Shown: positions 13,436 to 27,359 of the stretch, in pieces
How the letters are laid out: every line of letters begins with the position of its first letter
How positions within the stretch are numbered: position 1 is the first letter of the stretch
Assembly (NCBI GenBank): GCA_949358305.1
Contig: CASHSZ010000025.1
Coordinates: forward strand, 1-64,000
DNA length: 64,000 nt
Reading direction: 5' to 3'
From: Strigamia acuminata
Lineage: Eukaryota > Arthropoda > Chilopoda > Geophilomorpha > Linotaeniidae
Translations under genes and position numbers: made by a program
Notes under the pieces: model-generated
The model's input: the letters and a program-made list of their open reading frames with translations, nothing else
What the model was told of the DNA's origin: nothing
Database searches by the model: none

Positions 13436-14225
13436 TGAAGAAGGGCAAAATTCGCATTCGACTCGAAAACGAGTCGAATACGAATTCGCATTCGACTCGA
13501 AAACGAGTCGAATACGATTTCGCGTTGAAGAAGGGCAAAATTCGCATTCGACTCGAAAACGAGTCGAATACGATTTCGCGTTGAAGAAGGGCAAAACTCG
13601 CATTCGACTCGAAAACGAGTCGAATACGATTTCGCGTTGAGAAAGGGCAAAATTCGCATTCGACTCGAAAACGAGTCGAATACGATTTCGCGTTGAAGAA
13701 GGGCAAAATTCGCATTCGACTCGAAAACGAGTCGAATACGATTTCGCGTTGAAGAAGGGCAAAACTCGCATTCGACTCGAAAACGAGTCGAATACGATTT
13801 CGCGTTGAGAAAGGGCAAAATTCGCATTCGACTCGAAAACGAGTCGAATACGATTTCGCGTTGAAGAAGGGCAAAACTCGCATTCGACTCGAAAACGAGT
13901 CGAATACGATTTCGCATTCGACTCGAAAACGAGTCGAATACGATTTCGCGTCGAAGAAGGGCAAAATTCGCATTCGACTCGAAAACGAGTCGAATACGAT
14001 TTCGCGTTGAAGAAGGGCAAAACTCGCATTCGACTCGAAAACGAGTCGAATACGATTTCGCGTTGAGAAAGGGCAAAATTCGCATTCGACTCGAAAACGA
14101 GTCGAATACGATTTCGCGTTGAAGAAGGGCAAAACTCGCATTCGACTCGAAAACGAGTCGAATACGATTTCGCGTCAAAGAAGGGCAAAATTTGCATTCG
14201 ACTCGAAAACGAGTCGAATACGAGA
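13436..14225. repeat. 56-bp tandem repeats with 10-bp stems (unit 1)
   Basis: About fourteen 56-bp units each carry ATTCGACTCG-AAAA-CGAGTCGAAT, a 10-bp stem with a four-base loop. The stem is followed by a non-palindromic spacer, CGCGTTGAAGAAGGGCAAAA, with small variants. Two shortened composite units lack the spacer (about 13480 and 13910). Inverted counterparts lie at about 9140-9470 on the left flank of the array. Confidence 0.9.
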
Positions 14226-14230
14226 TCATT

Positions 14231-14637
14231 TTTTGATCTGGGTCGTGAATGCGTCCGTATGTCACGCGAACGCGTGTTGGAGTCGATTCCGAGTTCGTAT
14301 TCCATCTTGAACGCGCATTGGAGACGTAAACCAGTTTATTTTACCCACTCTCGCTCGATCCCGCTTCATCGCTCCTTGTCGCTCCTGTGAAAAAAAATAC
14401 ATGAGAATGTGCAGAAATGAACCTTCCAATACTCACATGAAAATTGACAACCTTGACACAAAACAGTCTATTGACACTCCCAACACCACCCCGGACGTTT
14501 TCCGGAAGAGTTTGGTCCACCCGGAATCCCCAGAATAGTCGCCCCCGAAATGCGGATTTCACGGAAGCCAATCCGCGAAAAGGATATGTTTTTAGCGGCG
14601 CGCCGACGCGTGCGACACACGCTTCTGGAGTGCTTAA
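14231..14637. other. Unit 1, right end and unit junction
   Basis: No gene is seen. The last 50 bp (14588-14637) occur only here, between the two units, and are missing at the right end of the second copy. The phrase ATGCGGATTTC occurs near both ends of the unit (about 249 and 14550). Confidence 0.6.
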
Positions 14638-17600
14638 CCTTATGGCGCGCATGCGGATTTCTCGGAGTGCGAAAGGGACCCTATTTTTAACATTACGGCG
14701 GCCTATACCTTGACCCCCTGTTCGCAGTCTCATGGCTGATTTTGCGGATTTCACTTATTTGTATATTCCGCACGATCGCGCGCGTTTTATCAACCTTGGG
14801 AAAGCCGCTTTCTCAAATTTGCAAATTCCACATTGTGTGAACATGCTACAACGCTTCTGTGCGCGTCAATAAAAAAAAAAACCGATTAGAAATGAAATTC
14901 AGGGTTTTGTTAAAATAAAAATTATACAATATAATCAGTCTATAATGCTTCTATAATGCTGTTGGTTTAATCAGCACATTGTAATTGTGTGAAAACACGC
15001 GCGCTCGCAATAATACATTACCCAATGTACTTGCACTGGCATGGACCCATCAGTGCGCACTTTCCCGTGCGTGCTGCTTGCACTATTTACATCAATTGTT
15101 GCTCCACAGGTTGCGCGACCTGCCGGGCAGTTAAGACGTACTAGAATAACCTCAGGATTTGATAAAACCTGATTTTTGGATGACACTAAGTAAATGGCAG
15201 TGAATGTGAGATGTGAGATACACGATGAATTTAATAAAATTTATATTTCCTAATCATGGGATTGGTTTCACGTTTCATAATCCAACAATTAAGTAGAATA
15301 TCATTATTGCAATTGATTAAAACAAATTTTTTTTACAAATTCTTTGGTTTTACATTTTAAATTTATTTTCCAATAGTTGGCACCATCGCAATTGCTGCGA
15401 GTTTAAAACACTGCATTCAGCAGAATTTACTGCACTTTCAAATCAAGGCCAGGCATACCTACTGCAAAGTAATGTATAAACCATAAAGAAGCCTTTGATT
15501 CGGAATTGCCTGTAGGTAATTCTGCGCTGGTCTCCAATGGAAATGTCCGCGCCGGTCTTCCGTGCACGGGAAGTCCACAGAAAGTCCGTGCATTCCGTGC
15601 GCTGGGAGTCCGTGCGTCGTACCGCGTGATCTTGCATTGTTTTTTGTGGGCTTTTCCTGATTAGGATTACTTCCTTTTTAACTCTTGAAGAATTAAGTTT
15701 GTTTTTTTTGCTCCAAAACGTCCCAAAACGCCTGAAAATCGCGCAACTCGAGGCAAAACATTACAGTGTGTATTCAAATCAAAACTAGCTACAAATACAT
15801 GCTGAAATTAGCTAAATTTTCAAATTTTTTGGCTTTCAAGAAGTAATGGAAACATTTGACATAACGTGGATCAGTTGCATTCAAAAACTAAAATATTTTG
15901 TGTTTTACTTCAATTTTAAACTAAAAATGATGTCATTTCCTGTTTAAACCCCTGTTAAAGCTTGAAATACATTTTAACTAAAAGAAATAAGTTTGTTTTT
16001 TTCTTCGGCAGTGACGTGTACACACGAGCACGCCTGAGAACGCCAAAAAATGCTAAAAAACGCTCAAAAACGCCTGAAAATCGCGCAACTCGAGGCAAAA
16101 CATTAATTTTTCATCTTTATTTCAACTTTTGTGACGTTTAAAATTGTGTTCTCATGTTTTTTGCCTCAAGTTGCATTGTCATCTGGCGTTTTGGAGTGTT
16201 TTTATGTGTTCGCAGGCGTTCGCAGGCGTTTTTTGGCGTTGTCACTCACTCAAGTGGCCATTTTTAGCATTTTCCGTAGTAAAAATGGCCGTTTTTCGTC
16301 AAAATGGCCATTTTTAGCCATTTTTCAGAGTAAAAATGTTTTTTTTTCACCGTTTTTATAGTAAAATGGCCATTTTTAGTCGTTTTTTTAATCAAAAATG
16401 GCCGTTTTTATCGTTGAAACGTTATTAAAATGTAACGTTTCAATGGCGTTTTGATCTCGCCTCATTTCCGGTTTTGAAAATTAATAAACGCCCCGGCGTT
16501 TATTCGAGGCAATACCCAACTTGGGCTTTTATTCGCGTCGCACCGCATCATCATCTCACCTTGCCTCCCGTCTTGAAAATTTATAAACGCCCCGGCGTTT
16601 ATTCAAGGCAAACCATTGTTTATGTAAGTTTTTCCTGATTAGGGTTACTTCCTTTAGAAGAAACACGTTTATTTCTTCTCGCTTAATCTTGAGTCGTGAT
16701 CTCGCCTCGTTTCTGGTCTTAAAAATTAATAAACACCCCGGCTTTTATTCAAGGCAATACGGTACGTTTATGAAACCCAACTTGGGCTTTCATTTTAAAA
16801 AAAGCGCGTGTTCTTACGTCGAACTAAGAGATACAGGTGAATTAGCAACGCCTAATTTGATTTAATAAATAAAGCAAACAACATCTCGCCTCACTTCTGG
16901 CGTTTGTTCGAGGCAAGCCATTGTTTTTGCATTTTTTTTCCTGATTAGGGTTACTTCCTTTTTAACTCTTGAAGAAATAAGTATGTTTTTTTTACTCGGC
17001 AGTGACGTGTACGCGCGAGTACGCCTGAGAACGCCAAAAAATACTCCAAAACGCCTGAAAATCGTGCAACTCGAGGCAAAACATTAATTGTTTATTTTTG
17101 TTTCAACTTTTGTAACGTTTACAATTGTGTTCTCATGTTTTTTGCCTCAAGTTGCATTGTCATTTTGCGTTTTGGGGCGTTTTTAGGCATTTTTAGGCAT
17201 TTGCGGGCGTTCTTGGGCGTTTTTTGGCGTTGTCATTCAATCAAATGGCCATTTTTAGCCATTTTTAGCCATTTTTCATAGAAAAATGGTTATTTTTAGC
17301 CGTTTTTCATCCAAAATGGCCGTTTTTCATCCAAAAGGGCCGTTTTTCATCCAAAATGGAATAATTGTTGTGTCCGGATTTTATGTCATTTATTGTCTTA
17401 ATTAAAGTTAACAAAGTGTCTTTAATTTTTGCTTTTCTTGAATTTCAGCTTTTTAGATATTTTTACATATTAAACTTTCATTTTTTGTGATTTATTAAAA
17501 GTTACAGTGTTTTCATGAATTTTAGTGTCTATGATATTGATATTATCTTTATTCATTGCTATTTAAAGTTTTATTACTTCTCTGTGTCTTATTTCTTTAA

Positions 17601-20600
17601 TTCTTGCTCATTTTGTGTGATTTTGGATGATTTTTAGTGCATTCGTCGATTTACAGATCACTTGCGTAAGACGCGTGACGTCATATTTCTTAATCTAGTT
17701 CGGTTGTGTTCAAACTTCTAACCTTTTGTTTGGACCTTATTCTTGTGTTATGGATAGGTTTTAGAATTGATTTAGACTAATTTGGGGGTGATCTGTCGAT
17801 TGGTTTGCTTTATTTTTGTCCCGGAACGGTCGTTTTGTCGTTTCGAGCGTTCGTTGTCGGTACGCACTTGTGCGCTGCTGACCGAGTTCATTCCGTTCGG
17901 CAAACGATTATTTTCAAGTGTTCTTTTAATAAATAGTGCTTTTGTTGTAGGAAATTACATTTCCTAATGTTATTTTATTCAATACAGTGTGTATTCTTGA
18001 TTTTATTCTTGTGTTGAAATTCAAATGTCGTGTTTTGCCGCTCTAGCGGATTTGAAGTGGGCGCCATGTTGGATTTCCCCGCTAATTTCTTTATTTATCC
18101 ATTTCATTTGTCTTTTTGAAAATGAATAAACGCCCCGGCGTTTATGCGAGGCAAGCCATAGTTTTTGTAGGTTCTTTCCTGATTAGGGTTACTTGTGACG
18201 TGCACGCGCGAGCTCGCCCGAGGACGCCAAAAAAAGCTCAAAAACGCCCCAAAACGCCTGAAAATCGCGCAACTCGAAGCAAAAAATTACAGTTTGAATT
18301 CAAATCAAAACTAACCACAAATACATGCTACAATTAGGTAAATTTTCAAATTTTTTATCAATAAATGATGACTTTCAAGAAGTATGACAACATTTGACAA
18401 AATTTAGACCAGTTGCATTTAAAAACTAAAATATTTTGTGTTTTACTTCAATTTTAAACCAAAAATGACGTCATTTTTTGTTTAAACCGGCGTTTATTTG
18501 AGGCAAACACGCCGCTGAGAACGCCAAAAAATGCTCAAAAACACTCCAAAAGGCCTGAAAATCGCGCAACTTGAGGCAAAAAATTAATTTTTCATCTTTG
18601 TTTCAACTTTTGTGACGTTTAAAATTGTGTTTTCAAGTTTTATGCCTCAAGTTGCATTGTCATCTGGCGTTTTGGGGCGTTTTGGGGCGTTCGCAGGCGT
18701 TTGCACGCGTTTTTTGGCATTGTCACTCACTCAAGTGGCCATTTTTAGCCAATTTTCGAAGTAAAAATGGCCTTTTTTTATTAAAATGGCCATTTTCAGC
18801 CATTTGTCATAGTAAAAATGGCCATTTTCAGCCATTTTTTATAGTAAAAGTGGCCATTTTTCATCCAAAATGGCCGTTTTTCATCCAAAATGACCATTTT
18901 TATCATTGACACGCTATAAAAATGTAACGTTTCAATGGCGTTTTGACGAAACCGGTAAGTTTTGAAATTTCCCGTGTCCCGTTATTGTGACTCCTCGTCC
19001 GGTTTCTCAGAACCGAAACCCTAATACAGGTGAATTAGTGACGCCTAATTTGTTTCAACAAATAAAGCAAACAACATCTCGCCTCACTTCCAGTCTTGAA
19101 AATTAGTAAACGCCCCGGCGTTTATTCGAGGCAAGCCGTTGTTTTTACAGTAATTTCCTGGTTAGGGTTATTTTTTTTTTAACTCTTGAAGAAATAAGTT
19201 TGTTTTTTTCTCGCCTGCACGCGCGAGCTCGCATGAGAATGCTAAAAAATAAGCAAAAACGTTCTAAAACGCCCCAAAACGCTTCAAAATGCTCCAAAAA
19301 GCCTGAAAATCGTGCCACTCAAAGCAAAAAATTATGTTTGCATGTTTTTTGCCTCAAGTTGCACGGTTATCTGGCGTTTTGGTGCGTTCTTGGGGCGTTT
19401 TGGTGCGTTCTTGGGGCGTTTTCGGGCGTTTTTTTGGCGTTGTCACTCACTCCCGCACTTTGCTGTCTTGTTTATTACAATTTGGTTTAGCTGTTGTATT
19501 TATTTTTATTTGTTTTATGGTTATTTAATGTGTTTTTGTAGCATTCAAAATGTTTTGTTGCCTAATTTCTCGTTTTGGCGCCAACTGTTTGTTTGACAAC
19601 GCCGTGTCAGAATTTAGGGATGATTCTGCTTTGGTTTCTAATTAAAAAAAAAATGTTGTTTTAATTTCAATTGTAACTGCTTATTATAACGTTATTATTA
19701 GTATTTTGTAAAGGTTCATTTTTTTTCCATGTTAATAAAAAATGAAGTAACTTTCGGTGAAAAAAAAAACAGTTAAATGCGGATCAAAATTAAACACACA
19801 CGAGAAGTTTAATAAACGTCCCGGCGTTTATTCGAGGCAATACGGTACATTTGTGAAACCCAACTTGGAACCCGAAAATAACGTGGGGCCGTCTGAACAC
19901 CTGGATTTGAATTTTCGTCTACGCGCGCGCCGACGCATGGGGAATGCGGGGTGGGGTTCCTTCCCAGTGTTCCGAACGAGTCAATTTCACCCCGAAAATA
20001 TCCCGAAATTGCTGATACATGCATTTCGAGCCAGAAATATTGATCTTCATGTAAAGTTTGATTGTTTAGCTTTTTTTTGAAATTTTACAAATTTTTCTCA
20101 TCTCCTGCCTTCCTCGCTCATTTAACACCAAAATGGCCTGCATTGAGGATTTTTCCCATAATCCTTTTCACACGTATGGAGCGCAAACAGTCGCAATAAA
20201 TGAAATCAGCGGAATTCGGCCTTGAGTTTGCGACGCCATCTTGAATACGAGTAACAGCACAGTATGGTGTCAATTATTCGAACTGATCGTAAGGCATGGG
20301 ACAAAAATTGATTAAAAACGAACAAACATGATTAAAAATCAACAAAAATCGACTGAAATCGGACAATAATCAATTCAGAATGACAAATAACGATTAAAAT
20401 TGGCAAAAATTGTCACAAATAGAGAAAAACCGATTAAAAATCAGCAAGAAACCAATAGAAATTGATAAAATCAAATAAAAATTAACAAATATCCATTTTG
20501 TTTGCTTTTAAACAAATTAAGAACTTTGAAAACACACGACAATTTTAAACAGTAAACACCGGGGTCAAATAAGCGCCGCTACTCGTTTAAACACCGGGGA

Positions 20601-21131
20601 GGTGTTAGTGAAGTGCCTCGAGTGGAGAAATTAATAAACGCTCGAGGCACCACGGTAGGCTTATTAAACACAAAATATGAAACGCTCGATCTTCAACAGG
20701 CGCACACGCCCGAGAACACCTCGGCATGCCTCAGCACTCTCCAAGAAACGAGAAAAACCAAGGCAAAAAAAAAAAAATACACCAAAATTAGGACTAAAAT
20801 CAAACACACATGGGGCCCGGAAGATTGATAACATCCCGGCATATATTCAAGGCAGTACGCCATGTTTTTTCCACCATTTTGTAAGTTTATTTCAATATTC
20901 ATAAAGTTTATTGCTTTTTGTATCATTAGTAGTATTCCCTTGTGTGATGTGGTTTTATAAATATCACACACAACTGCTTCTGCTGTTTTCTTCACGTTTA
21001 TGCTTCGTGTATGCACGTGAAGCCCTCGCACATCTTTTGAGCACCTGTACACATTTGGACACGCTCAAGGTGCTACATCGCGCGCTCAAACGCACTAGAT
21101 CGCGCGCGCAAACGCGCTACATCACGCATAT

Positions 21132-21523
21132 TAGGGATAAGAACGGACCGGGATAGGGACTGGACTGGTAATGTTTGCCCTATGCGGATACGGGACGGGA
21201 CGGGATTACAGTTGCTAAATTCGTACTGCGAGGCGGAGACAATTTTCTAATTCCAGTTGTTATTTATCACTATTAAGCCTAATATTGAGCCTGATAATGC
21301 TAAAATAAAGTAAATAAACAACAACAACAAACTCATTATTAAAAGTAAATTACACTGTATGACCAAAATATTGTTGTTTCTTTACTTTATTTTAGCATTA
21401 TTAGGCCTAATATTAGGCTTAATACTGATTTATTTCAATTATGCAATCATACGCGCGTATTACGCTAACGTAATGGACCCGGGACGGGTCGGGACCCGAA
21501 AATTGGTCCCGTTCTCATCCCTA
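21132..21523. mobile_element. hAT-like MITE (unit 2)
   Basis: This is the duplicate of the MITE at 6733-7124, with the same ACGCATAT flanks at 21124-21131 and 21524-21531. Confidence 0.88.
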
Positions 21524-23529
21524 ACGCATATATATCGCAGACATATCGCGCCCACGACAAAGCACAAACCCATGGCAGTCACCAAAGAATATTTACGCCG
21601 CTTCCACGCACGTTTTATTTTCTCACAGGCCTCTACACATTTAACTTGCGCGCGCACTTGCTACGTGCTCGTGTGGTCACAATAAATACCTAATTTTCAT
21701 TAAAATAACGAATGAACGAAATCACTTCAACCACACTTGCTACGGTCGACGCATCGACGGCGATTCGCATGCGTTACCCCAAATACCGATCAAAAATCGC
21801 AGAAAACACTAATCCCGACCCAAAAACCGCCAAAATTACCCTCAACACACCCCAACAACCTTCCACCACTTAAATTACACCGGAAAAAAAACAATTTCAA
21901 ACCGAAAAATCAACAAAAAAGGCCAAAAAAATATTGCAAACAAAGAGAAAAGATCAATTATCGAGGCAAATCCCCACCACAAAACAACGCATCGCCGGTA
22001 AACACTTAAGCGTACAGTGCACAACACTACTGTTTATTTTCAATGATCCAATAAATAAAATTTGAAACAAAGTTGAGTGGAATTGTACGTTTCTTGTATA
22101 TTAAAGTTTTTATTTTGTTTGTTTACACTTAATTTTTTTTTTCCATCATAGAATGGCGACTCGATACTTTTGTAGCTCGAATTCACTTCGTAAACGTAAT
22201 CGGTGTTCATCACGCGTCAATGCGCTCGTGCAATAGTATAGGCGCGCATACGATTTGATGCGCGCAAAACTTGCAAAACTTGCACGGAATTTGGGCAATT
22301 TTTGACAATTTTCAGCAGATTTTTGCCTGTATTTGACAAATTTCAGAAGATTTTTGCCTATATTTGACAAATTTCAGAAGATTTCCTCAATCCTCAAACA
22401 TTTGCTGAAATTTCTCATAAAATTTCTAAAATTAATTGAAATTTGTCTGAAATTTGTCTGCAATTTGTCAAATATTGTCAAAAATCCGTGGAAATTTGTC
22501 AAATACTGGCAAAAATCCATGTAAATTTGTCAAAAATTGCCATAATTCGGTGCAAATTGTGTTAGACATTGGAAAAATTTATTTTAACGCTTCCAACGCG
22601 CCAGTAAATCGCGCGTGCACACGCGTGGATTTTTCGTCATAGTTGGATGCGCGCAAACCTCACGTAACTTGCGCCAAAATTTGGCAATTTTTGACAAATT
22701 TCAGCAGATTTTTGCCAGTATTTGACAAATTTCCACTGATTTTTGACAATATTTGACCCAACAACTGCGCCACGTTCCAGGCGCCGGTTTAGGCATTTTA
22801 GACCCGTTTTAGACCGTTTTAGATGGCGAAAACGTTCTCTCCATCATTTTCTACCCCTGGGTGAGGTTTTCAGCGTTCATGATTGATGAAAAAGCTGTTT
22901 TCTAACTAGCTGTCCCATTGCTAGTTTTGGCGTCAGGTTTTAGCAACCTTCCGATCCGACTCTGTCGTCTGCACGACCTCCAAGACCGTTTTAGGGTTAA
23001 TTTGAGTCAAATAATTCATTCTGGGATTGTTTTGGGTTTTTTACAAGTGTGTTTTTGTAGTTTTTATTGGTTTCAAACATTGTCAATTCTTTATACAAGT
23101 GTAACTTTCATTTCTCTGTATTTTGAGAACTTTGCATTGCAGCAAAGTTCATTTCTTGCCCCTTAATTATTGTGTAATTGTTGGTTTTCAAGCCCGTTTT
23201 TTAACAATAACTTTATTTGAAGTGCCTATTGTTTCAGGCACGTGCTTCCACGTGCCTTTTATTGTTGAGCAATTTCTTGGGCAGTTGCGCTCCTGTTGCT
23301 AGCATTACCGCGCGTTCTCCGCGCGCGTACTCGCGCGTTTCGCATCACACACATTCGGGTTCAATGGCCTATCGCGGCGGCACATTGTGTGGCATAGCGC
23401 GGCACGTTGCAATTACGTGACGTGGCACGTTGCTGTTACGTGACGCAATAGCCAGTATTTAAGCAGGGGATTCCATCATCGTTTACACAAATGCGCATTG
23501 CAACGTGGAGGCGCATTCGAGTCCTTTTC

Positions 23530-26500
23530 CCAAGCGTTGAAAAAGGACAAAACTCGTATTCGATTCGAAAGCGAATCGAATACGATTTTTGTCCTTTTTC
23601 AACGCAAAATTGTATTCGATTCGCTTTCGAATCGAATACGAGTTTTGCCCTTCTTCAACGCGAAATCGTATTCGACTCGTTTTCGAGTCGAATGCGAATT
23701 TTGCCCTTCTTCAACGCGAAATCGTATTCGACTCGCTTTCGAATCGAATACGAGTTTTGCCCTTCTTCAACGCGAAATCGTATTCGACTCGTTTTCGAGT
23801 CGAGTACGAATTTTGCCCTTCTTCAACGCGAAATCGTATTCGATTCGCTTTCGAATCGTATACGAGATGGTCGATTTTTGTTTCCCGGACTTTGATTCGT
23901 ATTCGAGTTGTTACGAGTTCGTATTTTGATCGTATTCGTATTCGAATCGAATTCGAATCGTATTCGAATCGAATACGAATCGAATTCGAGTCGTATTCGA
24001 GATGGTCGATGATTTCCACTCGCTCGTATACGCGTTGTATACGAGCTCGTATTTTGATCGTAATCGTAAACGAATCGTTTACAAGTCGTATACAAGTTGT
24101 ATACGACGTGTATACACCTCGTATACGAACGAAGTTTGTGAAAACACAATTTCCAAATAAGACGTATGTGACTACTATGTGTTTTCATGTCGTAGTAAGT
24201 ATCCGGTGGATTTTCCAAACTTCGTTCGTATACGAGGTGTATACACGTCGTATACAACTTGTATACGACTTGTAAACGATTCGTTTACGATTACGATCAA
24301 AATACGAGCTCGTATACAACGCGTATACGAGCAAGTGGAAATCATCGACCATCTCGAATGCGACTCGAATACGATTCGAATACATCTCGAATACATCTCG
24401 AATACGAGTCGTACGAGTCAAAGTCCGGGAACGGGTCATCGACTATCTCGTATTCGAGTTGTTACGAGTTCGTATTTTGATCGTATTCGTATTCGAATCG
24501 AATTCGAATCGTATTCGAATCGAATACGAATCGAATTCGAGTCGTATTCGAGATGGTCGATGATTTCCACTCGCTCGTATACGCGTTGTATACGAGCTCG
24601 TATTTTGATCGTAATCGTAAACGAATCGTTTACAAGTCGTATACAAGTCGTATACGACGTGTATACACCTCGTATACGAACGAAGTTTGGAAAATCCACC
24701 GGACACTTACTACGACATGAAAACACATAGTAGTCACATACGTCTTATTTGGAAATTGTGTTTTCACAAACTTCGTTCGTATACGAGGTGTATACACGTC
24801 GTATACGACTTGTATACGACTTGTAAACGATTCGTTTACGATTACGATCAAAATACGAGCTCGTATACAACGCGTATACGAGCGAGTGGAAATCATCGAC
24901 CATCTCGAATACGACTCGAATTCGATTAGTATTCGATTCGAATACGATTCGAATTCGATTCGAATACGAATACGATCAAAATACGAACTCGTAACAACTC
25001 GAATACGAGATAGTCGATGACCCGTTCCCGGACTTTGACTCGTACGACTCGTATTCGAGATGTATTCGAGATGTATTCGAATCGTATTCGAGTCGCATTC
25101 GAGATGGTCGATGATTTCCACTCGCTCGTATACGCGTTGTATACGAGCTCGTATTTTGATCGTAATCGTAAACGAATCGTTTACAAGTCGTATACAAGTC
25201 GTATACGACGTGTATACACCTCGTATACGAACGAAGTTTGGAAAATCCACCGGACACTTACTACGACATGAAAACACATAGTAGTCACATACGTCTTATT
25301 TGGAAATTGTGTTTTCACAAACTTCGTTCGTATACGAGGTGTATACACGTCGTATACGACTTGTATACGACTTGTAAACGATTCGTTTACGATTACGATC
25401 AAAATACGAGCTCGTATACAACGCGTATACGAGCGAGTGGAAATCATCGACCATCTCGAATACGACTCGAATTCGATTAGTATTCGATTCGAATACGATT
25501 CGAATTCGATTCGAATACGAATACGATCAAAATACGAACTCGTAACAACTCGAATACGAGATAGTCGATGACCCGTTCCCGGACTTTGACTCGTACGACT
25601 CGTATTCGAGATGTATTCGAGATGTATTCGAATCGTATTCGAGTCGCATTCGAGATGGTCGATGATTTCCACTCGCTCGTATACGCGTTGTATACGAGCT
25701 CGTATTTTGATCGTAATCGTAAACGAATCGTTTACAAGTCGTATACAAGTCGTATACGACGTGTATACACCTCGTATACGAACGAAGTTTGGAAAATCCA
25801 CCGGACACTTACTACGACATGAAAACACATAGTAGTCACATACGTCTTATTTGGAAATTGTGTTTTCACAAACTTCGTTCGTATACGAGGTGTATACACG
25901 TCGTATACGACTTGTATACGACTTGTAAACGATTCGTTTACGATTACGATCAAAATACGAGCTCGTATACAACGCGTATACGAGCGAGTGGAAATCATCG
26001 ACCATCTCGAATACGACTCGAATTCGATTAGTATTCGATTCGAATACGATTCGAATTCGATTCGAATACGAATACGATCAAAATACGAACTCGTAACAAC
26101 TCGAATACGAGATAGTCGATGACCCGTTCCCGGACTTTGACTCGTACGACTCGTATTCGAGATGTATTCGAGATGTATTCGAATCGTATTCGAGTCGCAT
26201 TCGAGATGGTCGATGATTTCCACTCGCTCGTATACGCGTTGTATACGAGCTCGTATTTTGATCGTAATCGTAAACGAATCGTTTACAAGTCGTATACAAG
26301 TCGTATACGACGTGTATACACCTCGTATACGAACGAAGTTTGGAAAATCCACCGGACACTTACTACGACATGAAAACACATAGTAGTCACATACGTCTTA
26401 TTTGGAAATTGTGTTTTCACAAACTTCGTTCGTATACGAGGTGTATACACGTCGTATACGACTTGTATACGACTTGTAAACGATTCGTTTACGATTACGA

Positions 26501-27359
26501 TCAAAATACGAGCTCGTATACAACGCGTATACGAGCGAGTGGAAATCATCGACCATCTCGAATACGACTCGAATTCGATTCGTATTCGATTCGAATACGA
26601 TTCGAATTCGATTCGAATACGAATACGATCAAAATACGAACTCGTAACAACTCGAATACAAATCAAAGTCCGGGAAACAAAAATCGACCATCTCGTATAC
26701 GATTCGAAAGCGAATCGAATACGATTTCGCGTTGAAGAAGGGCAAAATTCGCATTCGACTCGAAAACGAGTCGAATACGAATTCGCATTCGACTCGAAAA
26801 CGAGTCGAATACGATTTCGCGTTGAAGAAGGGCAAAATTCGCATTCGACTCGAAAACGAGTCGAATACGATTTCGCGTTGAAGAAGGGCAAAACTCGCAT
26901 TCGACTCGAAAACGAGTCGAATACGATTTCGCGTTGAGAAAGGGCAAAATTCGCATTCGACTCGAAAACGAGTCGAATACGATTTCGCGTTGAAGAAGGG
27001 CAAAACTCGCATTCGACTCGAAAACGAGTCGAATACGATTTCGCATTCGACTCGAAAACGAGTCGAATACGATTTCGCGTCGAAGAAGGGCAAAATTCGC
27101 ATTCGACTCGAAAACGAGTCGAATACGATTTCGCGTTGAAGAAGGGCAAAACTCGCATTCGACTCGAAAACGAGTCGAATACGATTTCGCGTTGAGAAAG
27201 GGCAAAATTCGCATTCGACTCGAAAACGAGTCGAATACGATTTCGCGTTGAAGAAGGGCAAAACTCGCATTCGACTCGAAAACGAGTCGAATACGATTTC
27301 GCGTCAAAGAAGGGCAAAATTTGCATTCGACTCGAAAACGAGTCGAATACGAGATCATT
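23530..27359. repeat. Nested palindrome array (unit 2, contracted)
   Basis: It has the same architecture as 9131-14230 but with five hairpins instead of seven. They begin at 23998 (inverted), 24549, 25100, 25651 and 26202. It has about eleven 56-bp units instead of fourteen. The copy-number changes are whole repeats, as expected from unequal exchange, replication slippage, or an assembler choosing different counts. Confidence 0.9.

Larger units (their letters stand above)
9131..14230. repeat. Nested palindrome array (unit 1)
   Basis: About 5.1 kb is built from TCGTATTCGA- and CGTATACGA-type sequence. The left end (9131 to about 10080) is the inverted counterpart of the right end (about 13240-14230), so the array is head-to-head. 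From the left it consists of inverted 56-bp repeats, one inverted hairpin unit (9599-9957), six direct 551-bp hairpin units (10150-13263), then about fourteen direct 56-bp repeats. CpG density is high with little TpG decay. All six frames are largely open because the motifs avoid stop codons. The reading frames of 100-439 codons found here are not credible genes. Confidence 0.9.

Noticed and set aside
9092-14310. Many overlapping long open frames on both strands, up to 439 codons (for example 12986-14305)
   Set aside because: They arise because the TCGTATTCGA and CGTATACGA motifs contain no stop codons in any frame. The predicted peptides are repeats of FDSFSSRMRILPFF-type strings, recur on both strands, and change with repeat number.
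14341-14754. 137-codon frame across the unit junction
   Set aside because: It spans the junction of the two tandem copies, shares its ends with shorter frames at 116-355 and 27470-27700, and has no recognisable motif.
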